The notes beneath the pieces were generated by a model that searched no databases, was not told the DNA's origin, and saw only the letters and a program-made list of their open reading frames with translations. DNA of 17,206 bases from DAIOSQ01 sp036752465 (lineage in GTDB: Bacteria; Pseudomonadota; Gammaproteobacteria; Legionellales; Legionellaceae), in the NCBI GenBank assembly GCA_036752465.1, contig DAIOSQ010000039.1, positions 1 to 17,206 of the forward strand, given 5' to 3'. The position numbers and the translations under genes are program-made. Each line of letters opens with the position of its first letter. Position 1 is the stretch's first letter. Shown here piece after piece: positions 1-5,540 of this stretch.

Positions 1-55
1 AGGACATTGCCCTTTCACGGCAGTAACAGGGGTTCGAATCCCCTTGGGGACGCCA
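1..55 (+). tRNA. tRNA-Glu (TTC), 5' end cut by window edge
   Basis: These 55 bases are identical to bases 141-195 of the complete tRNA-Glu gene downstream, so this is the 3' three quarters of a second copy. The anticodon loop CTTTCAC carries anticodon TTC at 14-16. The T arm (GGTTCGAATCC) is present and CCA is encoded at 53-55. The missing part (5' acceptor strand and most of the D arm) lies outside the window. The two copies are separated by 64 bases and are probably cotranscribed. Confidence 0.95.
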
Positions 56-59
56 TATG

Positions 60-78
60 GTCGGTGTTTCACATCGAC
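60..78 (+). other. Hairpin in the spacer between the tRNA-Glu genes
   Basis: GTCGGTG (60-66) and CATCGAC (72-78) form a 7-bp stem with one G-U pair and a TTTCA loop, four bases after the encoded CCA of the first tRNA. No T-run follows, so it is unlikely to be an intrinsic terminator. It may help processing of a dicistronic tRNA precursor. The pairing is visible in the sequence; the role is inferred. Confidence 0.4.
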
Positions 79-119
79 GATACAATTTCAAGGACGTACG
101 ATCAATTGCGCAAAATTTT

Positions 120-195
120 GTCCCCATCGTCTAGAGGCCTAGGACATTGCCCTTTCACGGCAGTAACAGGGGTTCGAATCCCCTTGGGGACGCCA
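120..195 (+). tRNA. tRNA-Glu (TTC)
   Basis: This is a complete 76-base tRNA with encoded CCA. The acceptor stem pairs GTCCCCA (120-126) with TGGGGAC (185-191), followed by discriminator G192 and CCA at 193-195. The anticodon stem TTGCC/GGCAG (first pair T-G) encloses loop CTTTCAC, with anticodon TTC at 154-156. The T arm is GGGG-TTCGAAT-CCCC. The sequence is very close to the familiar E. coli tRNA-Glu. It reads GAA and GAG codons and is charged by glutamyl-tRNA synthetase, whose gene gltX lies further along this window. A small gene begins 24 bases after the CCA end. Confidence 0.98.
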
Positions 196-218
196 ACTTA
201 TTTTCTCGGAAAACATTT

Positions 219-617
219 ATGCAAACAAAAAACACCCTACCCGCAAACACCCACTTCTCATTTTTTGGCCCCAGATGTACTGAGATGTTAAGCTATCCCA
301 GAGAGCCAAGTGCACTCAGAGAAGCCATTCTCGCAGATGCTATCAGCAAGCAAGGCACGGTACATGCCTTTATCCAACAACATGCAAGCACACTCCGAAC
401 TCAATACAGCCCCGAATTTTGGAATGAAGTGTTTGATGAAATTCAAAGCCGTTGGTCAAACCACGAGAGTGCGGCTGGCGTGAACCTAGCTGCTTGCATC
501 ATGATGCATCACCTATGTCCAGGCAGAGAGATACTGTCAGTACCATGCAGGGAAACTGCAATGGACACCGAAGAGATAGACGCATTACCCGATTTCAACT
601 TACCAGCACCGCGCTAA
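219..617 (+). CDS. Small hypothetical protein downstream of tRNA-Glu
   Basis: I do not recognise this protein. The proposed product is 132 residues starting at ATG 219, preceded by a weak CGGA Shine-Dalgarno 8 bases upstream. A second in-frame ATG at 285 (110 residues) has no better ribosome site. The reading frame stays open backwards through the tRNA, which is accidental. The protein is soluble, with no signal peptide or membrane segment. It has a predicted-helical middle (PSALREAILADAISKQ, then FWNEVFDEIQSRW) and a short Cys/His-containing stretch (ACIMMHHLCPG). Its position just after a tRNA gene is a common place for accessory DNA, but no integrase or repeat is visible. It could be a genuine lineage-specific gene or a decayed remnant. 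The only support is the open frame and a plausible start. Confidence 0.45.
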   Translation: MQTKNTLPANTHFSFFGPRCTEMLSYPREPSALREAILADAISKQGTVHAFIQQHASTLRTQYSPEFWNEVFDEIQSRWSNHESAAGVNLAACIMMHHLCPGREILSVPCRETAMDTEEIDALPDFNLPAPR

Positions 618-646
618 GTTTTTTCTCCGTCTATTGACAACCATAA

Positions 647-668
647 ACTGCAGCAGGGATGCCGCAGT
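647..668. terminator. Imperfect hairpin between convergent genes
   Basis: ACTGC (647-651) pairs with GCAGT (664-668), with an inner GC/GC continuation past an A-C mismatch and a 6-base loop AGGGAT. It lies in the roughly 100-base gap between the 3' ends of the small hypothetical gene (+) and the dGTPase gene (-), where a shared terminator would be expected. Neither side carries a strong T-run, so termination function is uncertain. Confidence 0.22.
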
Positions 669-720
669 GCCTATCTTCACTAAGGGTATGTCAGCAAGTA
701 CCTGGAGTTGCGCACACATC

Positions 721-2037
721 CTATAAGCGCTCAAAGATAGTTCGAGTATTCAAGCCAAACAAGCGTTCATGCATACGATGCGCATAGTCATCTGTCATGT
801 TGGCAATATAATCACAAATTACACGCATGGCTGCAGACTCATCGGCAGCAGCAAAATAAAGTTGCCGGTTTTTGGCGTTCAGCAAACTTGCAGCATTCGA
901 ACTGATCGCTTCAAACAGCTTTAAAATTATAATTTGGCCACCATACTCAAAGGTACGAGCTGCTTGCGAGTCAATCACACATTGATAAATCATACGCTTA
1001 CAATAATCCAGCAGCTTGCCCGCCTCAGGTTTTAGCAACACATTGTATTTTAACAAAGGGTTAGCAAATGCTTGATCGGTGACCTCAACCTGAATTGAAG
1101 TAATCAAATAATTGACCATCTCGCCGATCGCTTGTTTACGCGTATAGGGCGACTCAGCAAACAAAGCATCGACTAAATCGCTAGACAAAGCCGTTGTCTG
1201 CAAACTCTCCCGCAGCAGCTCACTGGTAAATTGTTCCCGATCAATTAACCGCAAATGGATAGCATCTTCTAGATCATGTACGCCATAAGCTATATCATCG
1301 GCAATATCCATAATGGAGCAGTCAAACGAGCAAAATTGCGCTTGCCCATGTGCGATTTCGCTGGCAGAAGTTGCCAAAACTTGTAAGCGTTGCTGGTCTG
1401 CAACCTCGAAAGGTGATAACAACCAATCTATTTCCGCTTGTTCACAGTCATAATACGCTTTAGGCGGCAACCAATCGTTAATGCGTATGGTTCTGCTGAA
1501 CGTTTCTGGTACTGTAGGGAAACTGCGCTGGATCACCTGAGAAAAACGCACCGGATATTTCAGTACCCCTAACAACGAACGCCGCGTTAGATCGAGACCA
1601 AACTCACCGTAACTGTTTTCAAGTTTGGTCAACAAACGAAATGTTTGTGCATTGCCTTCAAAACCGCCATGATGCCGCATCATGTAATGCAATGCCACCT
1701 CACCACCATGCCCAAACGGTGGATGACCAATATCATGCAGCAAGCTTATCACCGTGATCAAATCATCGTTGGGTAATAAGTCCCCCAGCAGTTGCCTATT
1801 TTCTTGCTTATGCGCCAAATAACGCGCAATACTGCAGCCAATAGAAGCGACTTCTAGCGAATGCGTCAAACGCGTGCGATGAAAATCACCTTCATGGGTA
1901 CCAAGAATTTGCGTTTTACCCTGCAATCGTCTAAAAGCTGGACAATGTATTACCCGTGTTCGATCACGTTCATACGGTTGCCGATGATCTTCCAAGCCAC
2001 GCTGATGCGATTGTCCTGAGCGTCTATGCGTCCACAT
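721..2037 (-). CDS. dgt: dGTPase-like HD-domain triphosphohydrolase
   Basis: This is a deoxyguanosinetriphosphate triphosphohydrolase-like protein of the HD superfamily. Family members cleave dNTPs to deoxynucleoside plus triphosphate in the cytoplasm, affecting nucleotide pools and in some bacteria phage resistance. Counting from ATG 2037 (438 residues), the metal ligands are visible: His59 in RLTHSLEVA, the His101-Asp102 pair in LLHDIGHPPFGHGG, and a later acidic cluster DIADDIAYGVHDLED (about 243-257). The N-terminal YERDRTRVIHCPAFRRLQGKTQ segment is typical of the family. The frame extends upstream to a GTG at 2070. I prefer ATG 2037 because a likely promoter places the transcript start near 2069 and the conserved part begins MWTHRR. 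The ribosome site is weak at both. The gene is monocistronic and divergent from the SPOR lipoprotein gene. Length is normal for the long proteobacterial subtype. The exact nucleotide substrate cannot be read from the sequence. Confidence 0.93.
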   Translation of the reverse strand: MWTHRRSGQSHQRGLEDHRQPYERDRTRVIHCPAFRRLQGKTQILGTHEGDFHRTRLTHSLEVASIGCSIARYLAHKQENRQLLGDLLPNDDLITVISLLHDIGHPPFGHGGEVALHYMMRHHGGFEGNAQTFRLLTKLENSYGEFGLDLTRRSLLGVLKYPVRFSQVIQRSFPTVPETFSRTIRINDWLPPKAYYDCEQAEIDWLLSPFEVADQQRLQVLATSASEIAHGQAQFCSFDCSIMDIADDIAYGVHDLEDAIHLRLIDREQFTSELLRESLQTTALSSDLVDALFAESPYTRKQAIGEMVNYLITSIQVEVTDQAFANPLLKYNVLLKPEAGKLLDYCKRMIYQCVIDSQAARTFEYGGQIIILKLFEAISSNAASLLNAKNRQLYFAAADESAAMRVICDYIANMTDDYAHRMHERLFGLNTRTIFERL

Positions 2038-2075
2038 ACTATTCACACTCAACCCAAAAAGATTAAACACAGAAG

Positions 2076-2104
2076 ACTATGCTACTTTTTATCGATCGAC
2101 TCAA
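2076..2104 (-). promoter_or_regulatory. Candidate dgt promoter
   Basis: Read on the minus strand, TTGAGT (plus-strand 2104-2099) and CATAGT (2081-2076) are separated by exactly 17 bases. Each hexamer matches the sigma-70 consensus at 4 of 6 positions. Transcription would begin near 2069, about 32 bases before ATG 2037, which argues against the GTG at 2070 as the start. The -35 hexamer lies in the left arm of an inverted repeat (2100-2116). Confidence 0.4.
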
Positions 2105-2116
2105 GTTTTTCTTGAG
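2100..2116. repeat. Perfect inverted repeat in the divergent dgt/lipoprotein region
   Basis: CTCAAG (2100-2105) and CTTGAG (2111-2116) form a perfect 6-bp dyad around TTTTT. It contains a TTGAG core on each strand, so the two arms could act as back-to-back -35 elements for dgt and the lipoprotein gene. It could also be a regulator operator. The dyad is plain in the sequence; the role is inferred. Confidence 0.35.
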
Positions 2117-2163
2117 AATGCAGATAACCATGACAAAGATACTTGCTAATCATGGGGACTAAG

Positions 2164-2679
2164 ATGGCCACAAAAACACGCTTACTTTTGGTTTTATATG
2201 GCACACTTAGCCTATGTGCATGTACATCTGATTATTTTGGGGGCTATGATACGTATCAGAGCAATCCCAAGCAAGGATCGCTGCTCTATCCCGAAGGCTA
2301 TGACAGTCCAATGCCAGCGGTCAGTGCCACCCATTCAACCGCGTTAGTTCCCCCAGCTTATCAAGTCAGCGCGCATGCTCCGATACCGCCCAAAAGTTTA
2401 GATAAACTATGGATAAGCAATCAAAACAGTTACGCATACACCATCGAGCTTGCCGACAGCAGTAAGCCGTTGGCGGTAGCGCAAGCTATGAATCAAGCAC
2501 CCAAAAATGCACGAATGGCGGAAATTAAATATCAAAAACACGGCCAATCTTACTACAAAGCGGTTTATGGGAGTTATGACAGCTACCAAAGTGCAGAACA
2601 AGCCCTAAAAGCCTTGCCAGCAGCTCTGCAACCACAAGCTCAAATCAAAGCTTGGCAGCAGATTCAGACATTATCCTGA
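2164..2679 (+). CDS. SPOR-domain outer-membrane lipoprotein
   Basis: This is a 171-residue secreted lipoprotein. The N-terminus is a lipoprotein signal: basic MATKTR, hydrophobic LLLVLYGTLSL and lipobox LCAC, with Cys20 as the lipidated residue. A Tyr/Pro-rich linker (21-85) follows. The C-terminal domain (about 88-168) has the SPOR pattern, with a YAYTIELA strand, a helix, YYKAVYGSYDSYQSAEQAL and ALPAALQ, closest in feel to the DamX type. SPOR domains bind denuded peptidoglycan glycans at division sites, so a role in septation or cell-wall remodelling is likely but inferred. The start is set by GGGGA five bases before ATG 2164; an in-frame ATG at 2152 and a TTG at 2143 lie upstream. The gene is alone on its strand, convergent with gspM. 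An MltB-type transglycosylase is encoded nearby and could generate the glycans that SPOR domains recognise. Confidence 0.85.
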   Translation: MATKTRLLLVLYGTLSLCACTSDYFGGYDTYQSNPKQGSLLYPEGYDSPMPAVSATHSTALVPPAYQVSAHAPIPPKSLDKLWISNQNSYAYTIELADSSKPLAVAQAMNQAPKNARMAEIKYQKHGQSYYKAVYGSYDSYQSAEQALKALPAALQPQAQIKAWQQIQTLS

Positions 2680-2693
2680 GCTTTTCAGGATAA
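2671..2693. other. Strong 9-bp hairpin overlapping the lipoprotein stop codon
   Basis: TTATCCTGA (2671-2679) and TCAGGATAA (2685-2693) pair perfectly around loop GCTTT. The left arm includes the TGA stop of the lipoprotein gene. On the plus strand the hairpin is followed by an A-run rather than a T-run. A minus-strand gspM transcript would meet the T-run first and the hairpin after it. It is therefore not a canonical intrinsic terminator in either direction, but as the strongest hairpin in the short convergent gap it may protect 3' ends or stop transcription from both sides. Confidence 0.5.
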
Positions 2694-2727
2694 TCCAAAA
2701 AAATCGGCTGAATCGTAGCGAGCATGA

Positions 2728-3204
2728 CTAATGCGTGGTCATCGTGATACTGGCTTTGACCACACCATCCACGCTGCCCCGCTCAACCTGCCATTGCTGA
2801 ATGTGTGTGCCATAACGTTGCGACAATCCCCATACCCAATGCATATATGCATTATAAGGCACTTCAGCAAATAACAGTTGCACTTCTCCCTGGCCACTTT
2901 GTTGCAATTGATAAGGAAATTCTTTAAACGAGCTCTGTTTCAATTGCTCAGTGATGATAGCCAAAATTTGGCTCGCATTCATGTGGGTGACGGGATGGGC
3001 TGCATGATATTGTTGTTGTGCGCCGCGTAGCCAAGTTAACAGCTTTTCTTTGCTGAGCACTTGTTGTTTTTTTTGCGAAATACCATGCGATATGGGTGCA
3101 AATATAAGCAGATAAGCCAGATACGCTATGCAGAATATACCACCAGCCAAGAGCATCCTTTTTTCGCGATCGGCCAATTGAGCCCATTGAGTTTTCAGAT
3201 TCAT
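2728..3204 (-). CDS. gspM: Type II secretion system protein M (GspM)
   Basis: This 158-residue bitopic inner-membrane protein belongs to the GspM family. A short cytoplasmic N-terminus (MNLKTQWAQLADREKR) precedes a single membrane segment (about 18-36, LLAGGIFCIAYLAYLLIFA). A periplasmic coiled-coil-prone region (40-75) and a ferredoxin-like C-terminal fold region follow. The motif WAQLADREKRML is typical of GspM. With GspL it forms the platform that connects the cytoplasmic ATPase GspE and the inner-membrane GspF to the pseudopilus. The gene overlaps the end of gspL by 4 bases (ATGA), so it is likely translationally coupled. It is the last gene of the mltB-gspL-gspM operon. No other gsp gene is in the window, so the system must be split over several loci. 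The protein is divergent in sequence, but length, topology and neighbour make the call firm. Confidence 0.88.
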   Translation of the reverse strand: MNLKTQWAQLADREKRMLLAGGIFCIAYLAYLLIFAPISHGISQKKQQVLSKEKLLTWLRGAQQQYHAAHPVTHMNASQILAIITEQLKQSSFKEFPYQLQQSGQGEVQLLFAEVPYNAYMHWVWGLSQRYGTHIQQWQVERGSVDGVVKASITMTTH

Positions 3205-4340
3205 AAACGCAACTCCAAAGTCGCCAAAACCGCCTGTTGCTCTGAGGAAGCATGCGCCTGAGTGACGTGCATGCCTACTTGCTGTAAATTTTCCTGAAAT
3301 TGATCAAGCACAGAAAAGTCCGGGGCTGTCAGAGTAAGTGATAACATGTTCGCTTGAAAGCGCCATTGTGTAATGGTCACGTTAGCAGAGTGACTGATTT
3401 GGATTAACTTTTGATACAAGGGCCAAAAATAATCGGCTTGCCCCGTGCCTAATTTTTGGCGAATACGAAACTCTGGGCTAATAACCTGTTTGTCACGAGG
3501 ATAAAAGTCATGATAAATGGTGACAATTTCAGCATCTAGGACACGCAACTGTCGCGTCAGTTGCCTTAACTGGTAGCCGCCAACCACCACCCAAGCAAGT
3601 AACCATAGGCCAAGTAACACCAGCGATGCTACATGCCATTGTTTACTGGTCTCGGTACGCGTGCTGTGGGCAAATTCAGCCTGACATAAATTAATACCCG
3701 CCTTCAGCTGCAGTTGCTTAGCGATCCAAGTCTGCGCGGGTTCATCGAGCTTGGTACTCTGCAATCCACTATCCACCGGACTATTTACAAACGTGTAATG
3801 CACACCTTCTGCTTGCTCTGGCGGTTGATAACAAGCAAACCACTCTGCATTTAATGCGCCTTTAAAAGCAGCGTTGTTCACCAACATCACATCATCAAAG
3901 CAACAGCTTGCCTGCTGAGGCAGCGCAAACCAATCTAGGGTTATCTCTGAAAAATCCAGCTCTAGCACTTCAAGACGTTGGATGATTTTACGCAACCAAG
4001 CTTGGTCGATAACCACCACCAAATAATGATTATGACGATAATGTGCTCGATCGAAAGCAAAATGCAGCTCTTGCACAGGCTGTGCCAAATATTCTTCCAG
4101 CGCATAGGGTATGGCAGCACGCGCTTTTTTTTCATTCAACCATGGTAATTCAAGCATATGCAGCGCTGCATGTTGCGCACTGATCACAACCACCGTTTTG
4201 GCGTTGACTTGCAATGCTTGAATTTCCGCGATGCTGCGCTGTGCCAGTGGCGCATAGACGCCACCCCGTAGATCAAGACAAATCGACAACCCGTTTTCTT
4301 CATCAAGCGTTTCAGCAAATAGGTAACACGTGAGCACCAT
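3201..4340 (-). CDS. gspL: Type II secretion system protein L (GspL)
   Basis: This 379-residue GspL has the usual three-part design. The cytoplasmic actin-like domain (about 1-225) includes VVVISAQHAALHMLELPWLNE and ARAAIPYALEEYLAQ, the region resembling other GspL/PilM-type proteins, and ends with INLCQAEFA, a variant of the common NLLQGEFA. One membrane helix spans about 237-257 (VASLVLLGLWLLAWVVVGGY). The periplasmic ferredoxin-like domain (about 300-379) ends in the strand LATLELRL. In the family, the cytoplasmic domain recruits the ATPase GspE and the periplasmic domain dimerises with GspM. The start ATG shares one base with the mltB stop (TGATG), and the end overlaps gspM by 4 bases, which indicates an operon with coupled translation. 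Length is normal and no truncation is seen. Confidence 0.93.
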   Translation of the reverse strand: MVLTCYLFAETLDEENGLSICLDLRGGVYAPLAQRSIAEIQALQVNAKTVVVISAQHAALHMLELPWLNEKKARAAIPYALEEYLAQPVQELHFAFDRAHYRHNHYLVVVIDQAWLRKIIQRLEVLELDFSEITLDWFALPQQASCCFDDVMLVNNAAFKGALNAEWFACYQPPEQAEGVHYTFVNSPVDSGLQSTKLDEPAQTWIAKQLQLKAGINLCQAEFAHSTRTETSKQWHVASLVLLGLWLLAWVVVGGYQLRQLTRQLRVLDAEIVTIYHDFYPRDKQVISPEFRIRQKLGTGQADYFWPLYQKLIQISHSANVTITQWRFQANMLSLTLTAPDFSVLDQFQENLQQVGMHVTQAHASSEQQAVLATLELRL

Positions 4341-5410
4341 CAGATCCTTGCAACCGATCGCTGCGCATCAATTGCATGGTATTTACGCAATTGCTCTGCT
4401 AACAAATACACCACCAACGCATATTGTGGACTGGTATTATAGTGAGTAATCACATAAAAATTAGGATAGGCTAACCAGTATTCAGCGCCAAGCGTGGTAT
4501 TCAACGCAATCAGCCCTGCTCTATCGGGATGATGCGGATAGGGACTCAGCGGTTTAACTCCGTGTTTTAATAAATCGCTGTACTGATAACCAGCTGATCG
4601 GGTATTCAAAGCAAGGCGTTGATACAGTCCACCACGCACCGAGGCCAGTTGAGCGACACCTTCATGATCGCGCCAGCCATGGTGATGAAAGAAATTGGCG
4701 ACACTGCCGATGACATCAGCATCATCATGAATCAAATCACGCTTACCATTGCCAGTAAAATCTACTGCATAGTAACGATAACTGCTGGGCATAAATTGCG
4801 GCTTGCCAATGGCACCGGCATACGATCCCATATAACGGGTGGCAGCCACGCCTTGTTCGCGACAAAGCAGCAAATATTCCTTCAATTCTTTTCTAAAGAA
4901 AGCCGCGCGCTTAGGATAATAAAAAGCCAGGGTGGTTAAAGCATCTAGCACGCGGTAACTGCCCTGACGCTGACCGTATAATGTTTCAACACCGATAATG
5001 GCCACTATCATATCGGCAGAAACGCCATATTGTTGTTGAGCTTTAGTCAGTGCTTTTTGATTCATCCGCCAAAATACGACGCCTTGCTTTATCCGTTCAT
5101 CGGTAAGAAACAACTGTTTATAAACATCCCAAGATTTTTTCTCGTAGGGTCGCTCCATAGAGGCGATGATGCTGGGTTGGTATTTGGCTTCACGCATCAA
5201 GGTAACCAGGGTCGATGGTTTGAAATGATCATGCACCACCAACTCATGAATAAATTGTTGAACTGCTGGTTGCCGTACCAGCTTGGCATCAGCATGCGCC
5301 GCACCGCTGGCTAACAGCAACAAAAAAAACCAGCGTGTCATTGCTTGCACCACATTTGCTCGTTTCTTGAGTTGGCGTGAGTCATCACCGCAGCGCACTA
5401 ATCCAGGCAT
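4340..5410 (-). CDS. mltB: Lytic murein transglycosylase B
   Basis: This 356-residue MltB-type lytic transglycosylase (SLT family 3) cleaves the MurNAc-GlcNAc bond of peptidoglycan to leave 1,6-anhydro ends in the periplasm. The catalytic glutamate is in AIIGVETLYGQRQG (Glu142). Other family marks are FYYPKRAAFFRKEL, GSYAGAIGKPQFMPSSY and the DFTGNGKRDL segment, which in E. coli Slt35 lies in the EF-hand-like loop. The start is ATG 5410: minus-strand AGGAAG lies 4 bases upstream, and a promoter is placed just before it. This leaves a long basic n-region ahead of the hydrophobic core WFFLLLLASGAAHA. An internal ATG at 5341 would give a shorter, more standard signal peptide but lacks a ribosome site. 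There is no lipobox, so it is probably soluble or periplasmic rather than lipid-anchored. It is linked by one-base overlap to gspL, suggesting it helps envelope assembly of the secretion apparatus (inference). Confidence 0.93.
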   Translation of the reverse strand: MPGLVRCGDDSRQLKKRANVVQAMTRWFFLLLLASGAAHADAKLVRQPAVQQFIHELVVHDHFKPSTLVTLMREAKYQPSIIASMERPYEKKSWDVYKQLFLTDERIKQGVVFWRMNQKALTKAQQQYGVSADMIVAIIGVETLYGQRQGSYRVLDALTTLAFYYPKRAAFFRKELKEYLLLCREQGVAATRYMGSYAGAIGKPQFMPSSYRYYAVDFTGNGKRDLIHDDADVIGSVANFFHHHGWRDHEGVAQLASVRGGLYQRLALNTRSAGYQYSDLLKHGVKPLSPYPHHPDRAGLIALNTTLGAEYWLAYPNFYVITHYNTSPQYALVVYLLAEQLRKYHAIDAQRSVARI

Positions 5411-5436
5411 ACTTCTTCCTATATTCAATCATCATC

Positions 5437-5466
5437 AGTATCCAGAATGATCGCTCCATTTTTCAA
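5437..5466 (-). promoter_or_regulatory. Candidate mltB-gspL-gspM promoter
   Basis: On the minus strand TTGAAA (plus 5466-5461) is followed after 18 bases by GATACT (5442-5437). The inferred start near 5430 gives a leader of about 20 bases containing AGGAAG before ATG 5410, which supports that start choice. Confidence 0.42.
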
Positions 5467-5482
5467 GATTTGCAATCGCTTC

Positions 5483-5512
5483 TTGAAATCAGCACCCATT
5501 AGCTAATAGAAT
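5483..5512 (+). promoter_or_regulatory. Candidate lepA-lepB-rnc promoter
   Basis: TTGAAA (5483-5488) and TAGAAT (5507-5512) are separated by 18 bases. Both hexamers match the sigma-70 consensus well (5 of 6 each). Transcription would start near 5519, about 22 bases ahead of the lepA TTG codon. It lies back to back with the mltB promoter. Confidence 0.5.
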
Positions 5513-5540
5513 AAGCGCTTTTAATCCATGAGCAATCCAT

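Noticed and set aside
1..195. Direct repeat of 55 bases as a mobile-element attachment-site pair
   Set aside because: The repeat is the tRNA gene itself in tandem, with only 64 bases between copies and no element inside.
7..291. Open frames running through the tRNA genes
   Set aside because: The sequence is explained by tRNA-Glu genes; the repeated peptide simply reflects the duplicated tRNA.
5030..5314. Plus-strand open frame antisense to mltB
   Set aside because: mltB on the minus strand has a full set of family motifs; this frame is a shadow.
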